This document shows, piece by piece, positions 35,691 to 47,635 of a stretch of 64,000 nucleotides of DNA (its first letter is position 1; each line of letters starts with the position of its first letter). The translations under genes and the position numbers were made by a program. The DNA is taken from NCBI RefSeq assembly GCF_036785885.1, contig NC_092315.1, forward strand, positions 18,764,026-18,828,025. The letters run 5' to 3'. The notes beneath the pieces are model-generated. The model was not told the DNA's origin and did not search any database. It saw only the letters and a list, made by a program, of their open reading frames with translations. Source of the stretch: Coffea arabica (Eukaryota > Streptophyta > Magnoliopsida > Gentianales > Rubiaceae).

Positions 35691-37050
35691 AGGGATGATT
35701 TCAGAAACCTCCCTTGAGGTTTCTGGCAATTTCACTCAGCTCCCCCCAATTTTGGAAAGTTACACTGACCTCCCTTACTTTTAGTGTTTAAGTAACATTA
35801 TAGACTCATCGGCTAGAATTATATTTAAGTATCCTAAAATATCCTTATGCAATGTCATACATCAGAAGAAAGTGAGAAAAAGGTTTAGTGAACAATTTAA
35901 CCAGAAAAAAAAAAAAGAAACACTTTCATCTAGACTTGCTATTCTTCCATGATAATTGTAAATCCAAAACCTCATCAACTTGTTCAAGCAAACTCCAACT
36001 TAATCCCCAAATTCTATTAATTTTGGCATCACTAAAATCCCAAAATTTAGTAAAATCGCACTCCAAGTTAATCCCTAAATTCTATCAATTTCGGCATCAT
36101 CAAAATCCCAAACTCAACCTAAATCACTTCCTCTACAAATCAACCATAACAACCACCACCAACTAAAATACCCTCAAAAAGTTTCCCGCCCCAAATTAAC
36201 ACTATATTTTTGTCTATTGACTAATCTCACATATCAAATTATGAACCCAACACCTATCATCTATTATCTTCCTTGAACATAAAAGGACCTAGCTAACCAT
36301 TATTAATGCCTGCCACGAGCAACCCTATACTCCAGTGGCATTACGTACAGAGAAACTAATTTTTGTGACAAACCACCATCAATACTTGTAAATCAAACAA
36401 AAATGAAACCAAATAAAGATATTAGATTCTAGTGCGTAATAGACGTAATAGACATAGTAGCATAACCCAAATTTGTCCCTTTTTCTCTTCCAACCATAAC
36501 TCTTTAATTTCATTTTTCCCCTCCATCACAACCATTTTCATCATCTCCAACTAATTTGACCATGAAAATTTCATTTGCTCCCTCAATTTGTAATTTTGGA
36601 AATTTTGATTCTTTAATGTATGCAAATTATAACACAAGAAGAAATAAACAAGAGGGGCTAATAGTTAAGTACCACGGAAAGAGAGAAGTATACAAGAAAT
36701 AAACAATTTGGGTAGGTTTGCATAGTGATGTAATTGATTGGGGGAAAAGACTATGAGATTATAGGTAGGAATGAAAGAATTATAAGAGGTAGAAAAAAGG
36801 GAGGAAAAGAAAAAAAAAATTGGTATTAATTAAAGTAAGGTTGAGGATGATGATGAGTTGTTGCAGGTTTTTATTTTTTCTTTTACTTTTGGTTTGGTTT
36901 TCGTATCCCACATATATGGTAAATTATCTATTAAATAGAGGGTATTGTAGTCATTTTATTGAATCGAGGGAGGTTAATGTAATTTTCTAAATTTGGAGGC
37001 AGCCGAGTGAAATTGTCAAAAACATCAAGGGAGGTATTTGACGACGTCCC
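35691..37050. mobile_element. TIR element of the same family as the P450-intron foldback
   Basis: The left end AGGGATGATTTCAGAAACCT (35691) and the right end (GGGAGGTATTTGACGACGTCCC region, to 37050) match the family termini at 4465 and 5466. Arms share TTTCACTCAGCTCC and the complementary GCCGAGTGAAATTGTC, about 90 bases of clear complementarity. The interior is unrelated to the other copy and non-coding. The right terminus abuts a hAT-type end at 37051-37081. Confidence 0.7.
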
Positions 37051-37081
37051 CCGCCCCACCCCCGCCCCATTGCCATCCCTA
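37051..37081. mobile_element. Isolated hAT terminus (right end)
   Basis: G/C-rich run ending CCCCATTGCCATCCCTA, the complement of the TAGGGATGGCAATGGGG terminus seen at 37951. The rest of the element is missing, apparently replaced by the neighbouring TIR element. Confidence 0.5.
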
Positions 37082-37950
37082 GGTACAAGCAGTTCTAATA
37101 TCTAAAGTTTAGACAAAAATAAATACAATCTCAAATGATCAATTTCTAAGCACATTTAGTCTTATTAATTAATATTTGTCAATTGGTACTTGAATTTGAT
37201 TATTCGCCAGCAATTAATTTTCTTAAAAAAAAAGTTTATTAATTCCAAATTAACTCACACATGGCAGAGGCTTGATTGGGAAGCCATTTTTCATCAAAAT
37301 ATTTTTATGTTTTTCATAAATAAATTTTCAATTATTTTTTTATCTCACATATATTAAATTATTACAATATATTTTCTAAAAAACTTCAAAAAAATTGCAA
37401 TGCATACAGGTGTATCTGAATTTATTTTATGTCACTACCCATCGGCCAACCTAGCCTCCCCTGCCGCGATAACCTTCTCCTTGCTTGAGGAAGCATCAAT
37501 CGCCCTTCGCCTTCTCCGCCACCCGCTTTCTGTACTTTTAAGGGGTCTTGACGAGACAAGATTGGCCTAAAGATTGGTACGGAGATTAGTTTCTTATTGT
37601 TTTTGGCGTATATTTCTTGCATTGTCTTTGATTAATTTTGGGAAAACAGAGAAGTCTTTTAGTTTGGCCCAGAGTTGAAATGGGTTTGTTTGGGCATTCA
37701 GCTGCATTTATGATTTGTGCGTAGTAGATGTTTGATGATATGCCAAAAAGAAATGTAAAATTATCTATTCGAGAGCTCAACAGTAGAAGTGAAAAAAAAA
37801 ATTGCGTTGGGGTTTTATCCTGGTTTTGCAGCAACTTTGATTATGTGCAGTCACCTTATGTATTTTTCATTTTTATGAATCCCAATTAGCTTCTCAAAAC
37901 ATGTAGTAGAGCATTGTGATTTGCCTATTTGCTTTCTTTGTTGTTCTGTT
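37082..37950. other. Intergenic, GC-richer island at 37430-37560
   Basis: Mostly AT-rich. The island at about 37430-37560 is markedly richer in C and could be a transcribed leader or an upstream 5' UTR exon of ARL2, but it has no long open frame and this is only a guess. Confidence 0.3.
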
Positions 37951-38030
37951 TAGGGATGGCAATGGGGGCGGGTGCTCGTGGGCAACCGCCCCGCGGGGGG
38001 CTCTCGGGGCGGGGGCGGGGCCTCTGTTCG
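37951..38030. mobile_element. Isolated hAT terminus (left end)
   Basis: TAGGGATGGCAATGGGGGCG starts at 37951 and is followed by a G-rich subterminal zone (GGGGCGGGGGCGGGG). No matching right end follows, so the element is truncated. Confidence 0.5.
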
Positions 38031-38582
38031 GAGCTGTATAGTTTACTTAACTGTGTTTATTCTCATTTGTACCCTAACTTATTCCCATCTGTACTCTGCT
38101 AGAGCAAACTAGCTGCCTGACTTGGTTTGAATTGATCTATTCCCACCCTTTTGGTGCATCTTTATTTGGGTTCATGTCGTGTACTTCTTGTTGTTTCCAT
38201 CATAAGAAGAATATTGTTGCATTTGAGATCTTAAGTTTACCACAAAATTGAGTTAAAAGCGGATGCTAACATGTAACTTTCACCGGGTAATAACAAAATA
38301 TCAAAATTTGGGAACCAGATCAGATAATTATTGACCTTAAGAACCTTTCAATACTTAAACTATGCATTTATTAAAATGTATCTGAATGGATTTGAAATAA
38401 AAAAGTTTAGTACTAACAACAAGGCACACCCTTGTAGATCCATCATATCACGTCTTCAAGCACTATTAAACCTTTTTCCTTGAATTCAAATGTTTAATCC
38501 TAATTGCAGAAGGTAGCAATGAGAACACCATTTTTCGATTTTACGTTTTAATTGCTAGAGTACCTTGTTAACTTATTCTCCA

Positions 38583-38645
38583 GGATTGAATCAAATTCCA
38601 CTGAAAAACCTGATCTGTCTTCCATTGTTGAGAAGCTAGCAGCTA
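38583..38645 (+). promoter_or_regulatory. Probable 5' UTR exon segment of ARL2
   Basis: Preceded by a good acceptor (ACTTATTCTCCAG at 38570-38582), suggesting that the ARL2 start codon lies in a second exon and a leader exon exists upstream. The same segment is open in another frame through the ARL2 start (see findings). Confidence 0.45.
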
Positions 38646-40874
38646 ATGGGGCTTCTGAGCATAATTCGGAAGATCAAGCGTAAAGAAAAGGAAATGCGGA
38701 TTCTTATGGTGTATGTATCGAGAGCCCAGTTGCCCCTTTCCTTTGTTTTGTCATTTTCAAGTTCAGTCTTTAGATCTAACCTTCAGCTTTGATTTTATTC
38801 TTGAGACAGAGGCCTGGATAACTCTGGTAAGACGACAATTGTGATGAAAATTAATGGGGAAGACACCAGTGTTATTAGTCCCACGCTTGGCTTCAACATC
38901 AAGACTATTATCTATGAAAAGTATTCTTCTCGCTTCTCCAAATTTTTGCTACTTTTTTGAAGTTTCGGCTTGTTCATATCTATTTTTAATATTTCTGGAG
39001 AAAAAGAAAAAAAAAAAGAAAGGATATTTGAGACATCTTTAAGAAGGGGATTTTTTTTTTAATGGCTTGACTGTAGTCTCACTTGCAGAGCTTCTTTTTC
39101 ATTATAATATCTGGATGGGCTTTCTGGGGTTTTCATTCTGAAGAGGCAATCTAGCAATCACATGGGTGACCATGTTCTAGGTGCAGAAGTTGGGGCTTCA
39201 GTTTGTCTCTGTTAAAGATAAAATGAGCTTGTTCTGTCATTATATTGCTTGAGAACTTTAGTGGATCTTATATGAAATTGGTGTGGATCGTGAAGAAGGA
39301 ATTTTTGTGGATATAGTTGAAAATAGAACATTGAGTCCTATCAGTTGTATTAACTCTAATTAAATTTGATTTCTCTGTTGGTTGTGGTTTTGAAGGATGA
39401 GCTGCTAGATTAAACTGTGTAATTGGCAGGTATACTCTGAATATTTGGGATGTTGGGGGACAGAAAACAATTAGATCTTACTGGAGGAACTATTTCGAGC
39501 AGACTGATGGATTGGTTTGGGTTGTGGACAGTTCAGATCTTAGAAGGCTAGATGACTGCAAATATGAATTGCATAATCTTTTGAAAGAAGAGGTATATCT
39601 TATGTTCGTAATTGTTTTGCTCAGTTTGAGACCTGTTTTCCTATTTAAAAGAAGAAACTTGTGGTCTTTAGTTAGGCTATGGATTACATTTTCATTTTGC
39701 TAAATTTTGACAGTGATTAATTTCCTACCATAGCTTTAACTGATCACCCTGACATCCACAATTACAATTTATTCACTTTCAATTTTGCTATTTGTGGCAT
39801 ACTGCTCCATTTCATATGGTCGACTTGGTAATCTCATGGACATCACAACACGCATCATTGTTATGTGGGGAAGGATATAATAATGTTTCCCCCTTCAGCA
39901 TAAAAATCTTCAGACTAGTGATATCCCATGCTGAGGTATTGTACTTGGAACTTGGCAAATTGACATGGTCATGACTAGAAAGAATGAAAGATCAAAAATA
40001 TCTGTATACCTTATCCAGTTGTTTGAAGTAGAAGACACAAAGTGCCATTCCATGGTGACCTCATAGCCTTCAAGTCCTATTTTCCTAATCTTAACAGTTT
40101 CTCTATTTTTGGTATATGGGGATAAAAATTTGATTAGCTCATTTCTTACTCACCCGGTATAAATTGGGAAAGTCAAGTTTGTCCCTTTCCCTGTCTATAC
40201 CTATTAAAATCCCGGGCAAATAAGGTTGTCTAATGTCACTGGTCCATAAAACTGCCTCAGTTTCCTGGATTGAAAAGCTGTACACTTACTTTCCAAAAAA
40301 TGTTTAGATTGTTTTTGAAATTGTTGGATTTGTAACACTCTCTCTCTCTCTCTCTCTGCTTTTTTGATGTGAAATGACAGAGGCTATCAGGAGCATCATT
40401 GTTGATTTTTGCAAACAAGCAGGATATACAAGGTTCTCTCTCTCCGGATGAAATAGCTAAAGTAAGCCTGAAGGCCATCAAATCAGGCTCCTTTTTGCTA
40501 GAATAATCTTCTTATTTTTTCTTCTATTTTTGTTTCTTCTCCTATAATTGAAAGAGAATGGAGGCCTAAGGATTATACATGCAGGATGGCAGTCTATATC
40601 TGGATTTGCTTCATATTCCTGATTCATATGAGAGCAGTGTTTCTGGAGTGGATATATATTCCTGAATCATATGAATAAAACTGTACAATGTTGAGACCAA
40701 ATCCTTTACTCATCTTCTTCTTGTTTTATTGATTAGGTACTCAACTTAGAAGCTATGGATAAAAGTCGACATTGGAGAATTGTGGGATGTAGTGCATACA
40801 CTGGAGAGGGGTTACTTGATGGACTTGATTGGTTGGTCCAAGATATTGCCTCTCGCATCTATATGCTTGATTAG
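38646..40874 (+). CDS. ARL2: ARF-like small GTPase ARL2 (TITAN5 orthologue), 5 exons
   Basis: Exons 38646-38710, 38810-38920, 39430-39592, 40381-40461 and 40737-40874 sum to 558 nt, 185 residues, the family length, with GT-AG introns and closed phases. Sequence begins [20 protein letters not shown]. The P-loop GLDNSGKT is at 23-30, switch I Thr47 lies in SPTLGFN, DVGGQ is at 66-70, NKQD at 125-128, and CSAYTGEGL provides the G5 loop. Gly2 is present, but ARL2 proteins are generally not myristoylated. The family works in the cytosol with tubulin-folding cofactors; loss of Arabidopsis TITAN5 blocks embryo and endosperm cell division. No damage is seen. Intron 3 carries a (CT)10 run just before its acceptor. 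Confidence 0.96.
40338..40357 (+). repeat. (CT)n microsatellite in ARL2 intron 3
   Basis: Ten CT units ending 23 bases before the exon 4 acceptor at 40380; it serves as, or extends, the polypyrimidine tract, so length variation could affect splicing. Confidence 0.85.
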
Positions 40875-41490
40875 GCTGCACTGTCTTGGATAACATCATT
40901 GGCACAAGATCTTGTTGTTTAGTTTTTACTGACCAGTGTAAACCTCTAGATGTCTTAATTGTGCACTTTCATCTGCCTTGGGATTAAGAGACTATGGAAA
41001 GCTTTAGCCAGACAAATGTTCATAGAAATTTGTATTTGGAAAAACAGAGGATATTCTCTAGTGTCTTACTACAGTATTTGAATCTTAAGTGCATTGTTTT
41101 GTTACAGCGGGGTGTATTTTAGGTGGTACATTTCCTCCATTTTTTTCGGGGCTATCCAAACCCCCCCCCCCCCCCCCAACCCCCGGCCCCCCACCAAATC
41201 GGTTTCTTGTGCTTTGGATGGCTGAAGGGCATGATACAGATCCTCAGCCTGGTATCTGGTGGAAGTCCTGACTAGTTCAGGCATTGGTCAACAATCTCTA
41301 GGGATTTGTTTTACATCAATAACATTCAACAATCTAATTAAGCAAGCTCTATTTCTGCTTAAGTTATGCTGAGACGCTAATTGATTTAGGACAAGTTAGT
41401 GAACCCAAACCCTGGTGATTGCGGTTTAGTAAAAATACATTAACAAAGATATTAAAATCTTCACTGGAAGGTTTTTGATGTATGGCAAAA
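40875..41490. other. ARL2 3' flank with a poly(C) run
   Basis: Includes the ARL2 3' UTR. A run of 17 C at 41161-41177 followed by more C-rich sequence is low complexity. No gene is supported; the small frames over it are composition artefacts. Confidence 0.5.
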
Positions 41491-41596
41491 TTTACATTTT
41501 CTCAAAATTTCAAGATTGTTCCCTTCAGTTCCTCACTAAAATGTCAGCTAGGCACAGAATTGACGCTGAGACAACGGTCCCCCACTTTTTGGTACC

Positions 41597-42553
41597 CAAC
41601 TACTCCAGCAGGCCTCAAAATGTTGGCAACTTTGTTGAGGTCCAATCAACTTTAAGCCCGGTAATTCTTGCTCTTATAGTGCATAGTGCACTGTTTTTCT
41701 TTCTTTCTTAAAGTTTTCGAGTCTTTGTTATGTGGGTTGATCAGCACTTTGTTCCAGCTCTAGATTTGTAAAAGGGATTCAGAAAACTAATCATGCTTTC
41801 TTCCTTATTTCAGGATACCAGATTTGTTTACAAGCATTATGGTACATTATACTTTGTGATTGATTTTGATAATTCTGAAAATGTGCTCGCTATGCTTGAC
41901 TTGATTCAAGGTACATCCCTTAACCATTTAAGCATCAAAGCATGTCTTTTATAACTATAGGTTGCGCCATTACGCGGATAAGTTTCCTTCTATTGGAGTT
42001 AGATAAAGTAACAAATAAATGCATCATGTAGAATATGACTTTTTTCTGATCATAGATTATGTATTCGTTCAGAAAGTTGAGATGCATTAGAGCAAAACAC
42101 TTCATTTTAGGAATTGTTGAAATGGAAAGACAAAACCTTAACACTAACAGATGAAACATCTGATTTTCTGGCAAGTTAATGGAATTACTGCTACTGCCAA
42201 TCCATAAATGAAGAGCATTTGATGGACTTACTGTTTTGTCTGCTTTTACAGCTGAGTATTGCTTGTATTTTGTTATCACCGTCAATGAATTTTGGATCAT
42301 TCACCTTTGATAACATCTTGATGTGTTCAATTGTGTGGATGCGAATGTGGATCTTGCATATCATTTATCCACCTTAGCATAGTTGCGTAACATTCATTTG
42401 GTTGATGGAATCCGCCAGGTAAAGATTGAGGAATTCTTTGTATTCAACTTCTGAACTCTCTTTCAATTTTTGCAAGTCATTGGACAAATGCTTCAGAAAT
42501 GTGTGCGAATTGAATATATTATTCAATTGTAACAAAGTTTTATTACTGCTCTT
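41597..42553 (+). pseudogene. AP-3 complex sigma subunit pseudogene (fragment)
   Basis: Three blocks match the AP-3 sigma adaptin in order. Block A (to 41660, donor GTAATT) reads SSRPQNVGNFVEVQSTLSP. Block B, 41814-41910 (acceptor TTTCAG, donor GTACAT), reads DTRFVYKHYGTLYFVIDFDN then SENVLAMLDLIQ. Block C, about 42466-42553, reads FCKSLDKCFRNVCELNILFN and then decays. The N-terminal part (the family's longin-like start and KFYD-PVEKQQEL region) and the C-terminal third are missing. Because intron borders survive, it arose by DNA duplication, not by retrotransposition. The functional protein is the small chain of the AP-3 coat used for sorting to the vacuole; this copy cannot make it. Confidence 0.8.
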
Positions 42554-43200
42554 CCTTTCTATATTTCTTTTTCATAGTTAGGGATTACAAACTCTCAGCA
42601 CTAGATTGATATTCCAGCACCTCTAGTGGTTAGAACTCCTTTTTCAAGTTATACAACCTTCATGAACCTACATTCTCAATCACTCAATAACATTTTATTT
42701 GGATTTTTATATATTCCAAGTGGCAAAATTTCAGATTTACTCTGCCGTTAACACCTCCAATGATTCTCAACTTAAGCCATCATGAATCTACTACCTTCTC
42801 AATTATAGATAGGTATATACCTAGATACTATAGTTGCCCTTTGTTCGCGTGCATCTTTTTCTGCTTGCCCTTTTATTTCAATATCTGCCATTCATAAATT
42901 TTGCTCTGAGCTTCAAGTACATACTTCAGAAATAAGTCGCTACCAATAAAAAAAATTTAGGGATGAAATTGGTCATTTTCCGTATGGATATAGATAATTT
43001 TTTTATACACTGTCAATGTCAATGTGTGTGTGTATATATATATATATATTACACTAATTCTCTTTTGTACTAGTCATAGAGATGTAGACACTTATTGTTT
43101 GGGAATATTAAAAGTTAAACAATCTACTTTTTGAGAATTAAGCAGATGTTGACATTAGTGTATTGATATTGATAGTTATTTAGATCTTTCAAACTTTACT
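42554..43200. other. Intergenic, with a (TG)n(TA)n microsatellite at 43023-43049
   Basis: AT-rich. Alternating TG then TA dinucleotides at 43023-43049. No coding evidence. Confidence 0.5.
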
Positions 43201-43429
43201 ATTCAAATTCAAAATTTGAATTTTATGATAGATTTTATCAACAAAAACACAAAGGCATAAGAGAGAGGAACGAGTAAAACTTATGCTTTGACTATTTGAA
43301 CCTGAAAAATATTTTTATTGATAAAACATTATAATTTCATTAAACATACACAGATATCAAAGAACAGATTTAAAAAATAAATGCTATACATTTAAAGAGC
43401 AGAAGAATAGTTAAAAATTGCAGTATAAA

Positions 43430-43684
43430 GCCCCAAATTTAAAAATGAGCTAAAGTAATTGTACCTCCACGGACATCTGTGCACGCTTCCAATCGTCGAA
43501 TCTATTGATTAACTGTTTTAAATCTAGATATTATGATGATATCTACCGAATAGTTCCAAAAAAATTCCAGATCTGATAATCAAAATTTGAAAAAACTCGG
43601 ATCTAATAAAAGAAAATTGAAAAAAAAACTATCAAAAACTTTCACTAGAAATTCATAGGAAAGAATAAAAATCTCACTAAAAAG
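43430..43684. repeat. Copy 2 of the unnamed dispersed repeat, left part
   Basis: Resembles 57840-58060 (shared GACATCTGTGCA-type start and AATCTCACTAAAAAG). It was split by the hAT insertion and continues at 47636. Confidence 0.4.
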
Positions 43685-46600
43685 TAGGAATGGCAAAGGG
43701 GTGGGGGCAGGGGACCCGCTGCCCACTAATTCCCCCCTCCCCCGTCCTGCCCCACTTCCCCTGTGGAACTAATAAAATTTGTCATATAATTTCATTATAG
43801 TCAAATTTTTACAAGCAATCAATTATTAAAATATCAACACATCATTGAGTCATTAGCCATTGTAATTTTACAATTGAAACCCATAAAATCAATCAAAAAA
43901 AACTATTTGAATACAATCCAACATAATGAAACAAATGCAACTAAAGTAGTCAAGTTTTCACTTTTGAAGCAAATACAATCACTAAATCATTATTGTATTT
44001 TTTTTGAGAAAAAAGTGTTATTGTGTTAAGTGTAATTAGGAATATAGGATAAATGTATTAGTAAATTTAGTATAACTAATTAATAATCTCTATTAGTAGA
44101 CATGTATAATTATTCATATAATTGATAGTATCAATTATATTACATATGCTAATATATATTATATAACACTTATAACTAATAATATTATTATTATAATTTT
44201 GTAACAAATTAAATTAAATATAATATATATATATATATGTGTGTGTGTGTGTATAATTTTTTTAATGGGTGACGGGGTGGGGGTATACTCCCCCGCCCCC
44301 TACCTCTGTGACGACCTTACCTCCCCTTAGGGCGTACCCTAAAGTTTAACAAACAGCTTGCCTAATTCTCATCAGAACTCATTCAAAATCTTCCGATCAA
44401 TAGCATTAACTCCAAAATAAACATAAAACACTACAATTAAACATTACAAACCATCCAACATTCCAAATCATCCATACTTATGTGTCCAACTAAATGGATC
44501 AAAATATAAGTTATTCAATCAATTCATTAAATACAAATAGGATTGCAATTTACTTAAATCAAAGATTTCAAATCTCAAATTCACTATTTCTTGGTTCCAC
44601 GTTTTCAACCCCTGTTAAGGAAAACAAATTAAAATTGCGAGTTTACGTCTAGTGAGGTTCTAAGAAAACAAGTATTTTAAACACACATTCAGTAATATAA
44701 CAGGAATAACAAACCAATTAATAATAAGATAATTTGTGAAACAATTCTTAACAAATAGCACAATCAATATCAAAAGATATGACTGATACAGACTCTAGGG
44801 GTGGCTCCCATCCGTTTTCAGATGTAGCACTTAGCTCCATTAAGTAATTCATTTCACGACTTCCTACAATCATTTCACATTCCACCAATCTCCTTCTTAT
44901 ATCCTCCAAAACAGTATATAATCCCCTTCAATCATGAATCACTTCCCCAATTCAACAGTATCCAACATTCTCCTCCTTCCAGTGTTTGGTGATCACCTCG
45001 GTGGGTAATAATTGAGTATACCAATAAACTGTATCCAAGAACTATCGATCTATTTGACCAAGCCCGTTGCTGGCTCGAATAGGCTGACCATCGATGGGGT
45101 TCGGACCTAATAACGGTCATGCATAGTTACAGTATTACTTGGTTAATTATCAACCTTCAAACTCAACTAAGCGTGTGCAATAAAGTACATCCCCGACTTA
45201 GAAAGCGAGGAACAATTGAGGTATACTTTACAATGATTCACTAACGATATTTCCAAAATTCACTTAGGTCGAGTGCAATAAAATATGCGCTCGTCTTTCA
45301 GTAAAATAGTAGCAATTATTAAACGCCACTCTAAACAATTCAAACATCAATAATCCAACAAGTGTTAGTCAATTAAACACATAACATTTATCGTTCATCA
45401 TGTTTTCAATCATTACAAACAAATACAGAACACTCACGAAATCGAGTGAAAAGTCATGCCTCGACTTCCAGGTTTCCTTTTACCTCACCATCGACTCCTG
45501 GAACATGCCCAAACTATAATTACTAGACCTTTCGACACTACTAACTTTCTTTCCAAAATTACTAAATTATCATAGTCAAATCAAGTGCAATAATACATGA
45601 AAATCTAGTTTAAAAGGGTTATCAAACATGTGAGCAAAAAGGTATAAAGGTTTGTAACCAAATTCTTGGAAATAAGATTGGAAACCTTACCCTCACTCTC
45701 GGCTTCTTTTAACAGAATTTTCTCACCAACATTGCATCAAATTTTTCTCCAAAAATAGTAAATTTATTCATGCATGTCATGATTAAAGCATTAAAAGTTT
45801 AATAAGCCAATATGTGCATGTTTGCAGCCAACATTTTATTGTTAAATCTGAAATAAAATGGTGGTTACAGTGACTTTCGGGCTTCAAACAGAAAATTCCA
45901 GCATTTCGATTCAAATTTTCTCTTATAGCTTTTAGATTTAGCATGGCAAAACTTGTCATTACCCATTAACATGCATATCACATGAATTTACAGTAAAATG
46001 GCAACAAAATTTCGAAATAAAGATTGAAATTTAACCATGATTCAGGGTTGGAAATTTTTATCCCAAAATAGGCTACATGCATGTTGATTTCTAACCAAAA
46101 TCTCAACTTTCCTTCTTGATTCAAGCATAAATCATGCAATATATCATAAGGTGACTATAAGGCATGAATTTTCTAGAAAAATCTCAACAAAATGGAAGTT
46201 ACAAGCTGAAAAACACAGCTCACATCCTACAGTTCAAACTGGAAATTTCCAGCAGAAAAATAGCACCCTACTCTTACGTTCAACCATAAACCACACACAA
46301 TAACATGTTCATAACATGAGGTGGGGTATTAATCAAGCATTTTCTAGAAAAACTCAACAAAAATTGCAACTAAGAGCTGAAAATTCAAGCTTTCTCCACA
46401 GCTCAAAGCTGGAAAAAGTTCCAATAAGAAGACAATTTGTTAAACAAATTTTTCTCCAATTAAACTCTTTATTTTTCACTCAAATCCAACATCCATGTGA
46501 AGATTAATGTGTTATAAAGTATATTGAACAACAATCTGAAATTTTGCAGCCAAAAATTCACAGAGAAAAACTGAAAAATTCTTTCTCCCTCACTTGGCCA

Positions 46601-47635
46601 GTCAAACAAGTTTTCCAGCAGTTCCTTCAAACTTTTTCCATTCAAGTTATCAACTTTCCACTAGATTCAAAGGTAAACATACTATATACATCATGCAAAG
46701 CAAGAAATAAGACATATATCATGCATTCCTAGTAAAATTCCTCCAAAAATCTGAATGAAAAGCTGTGGAACAAGACTATCCATCACATGCTTAAGAACTA
46801 AAATTTCCAGCAACATATAGGTTTCTACCACCGGTTTCTACTTCTATCCATCTTCAAATCAAGCATGCATCCACATCTCCCTCAAGTATATGAAAAAACT
46901 GAAATTTTCTTAGCCATAATACCTTATCTTTTTGCTACAATTCAAGCTGGAAAGTTGGCTCACTTCCCTTCTTCCCCTCGGTTCAAGCTGGTTGGATGGA
47001 TAGCTTCCTCTCTTGCCTTCACTCTCTGTTCTCTCTTGGCTGAATGGTTGGTGCAAGACACAAGTTTTTCTCTCAATTCTCTCTACTTTCTAGGCTGGAA
47101 AATGGAGGAGGAAGAGATCTCTCAAACTCTTTACTCTCTCGGATAATGGAGGCAAGACACAATTTTTCTGGTCAAAAAGAGTTTTGTGTCTTGCAAGGTA
47201 ACCATCACTTGACACACACTCTACACCACTTGTCAATCATGCATGAGTCAAAAGTTAATCTAAAAATTACCCCACATTTCTATATTATCATGCTATGACC
47301 CTACTAATTTCTTACTATAGTTTGTTAATTCCTATAAGGGTTGATCCTACTCTAATTTATGGTACATTCAACTTGTTTAATCACAAAAAACAAGTAAACA
47401 CATAAATTAAATAATAACAAGTAGATTGCAACACATTCAAATTTCTAGACGAAAACATATATTATACAAATAATTTTCGAGCTCTTATGGCCCTCTTTCT
47501 TAACGGGGGGAAAAATTCCCCCCTGCCCCAACCCCCTTCCTATTAGGCCCTCGCTGGCACCCCTGCCCCTTGCCCCAACACCTACCCCATTAGTCCACCC
47601 TCCCCCCCGAGCACCTGTCCCAATTGCCATCCTTA
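43685..47635. mobile_element. Non-autonomous hAT element, carrying a nested LTR
   Basis: Termini TAGGAATGGCAA (43685) and TTGCCATCCTTA (ending 47635) are inverted repeats. Flanking octamers CTAAAAAG (43677-43684) and CTAAAAAA (47636-47643) match at seven of eight, as expected for hAT. Subterminal regions are strongly G- or C-rich. Without the nested LTR the element is about 760 bp and non-coding. A (TA)n(TG)n microsatellite sits at 44221-44254. Confidence 0.7.
44307..47490 (-). mobile_element. Solo LTR of the long-LTR family (degenerate), nested in the hAT element
   Basis: Starts TGTGACGACCTTACCTCCCC at 44307, matching the start at 8149 (TGTGGCGACCCCACTTCCCC), and ends near 47490 in TTTTCGAGCTCTTATG, a decayed form of the TTTTCGGGTCCTCACA terminus (complement at 49054). 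Flanks ACCTC and CCCTC could be the target duplication. Both this LTR and 8149-13615 contain long AT-rich parts and a final CTCTCGG-rich stretch. No open frames of note. Confidence 0.55.

Noticed and set aside
37422..37622. 66-codon minus-strand frame in the GC-richer island
   Set aside because: Low-complexity Gly/Arg composition and no homologue recognised; the island is more likely a leader or promoter, if anything.
41089..41284. Proline- or glycine-rich small frames
   Set aside because: Produced by the poly(C) run at 41161-41177.
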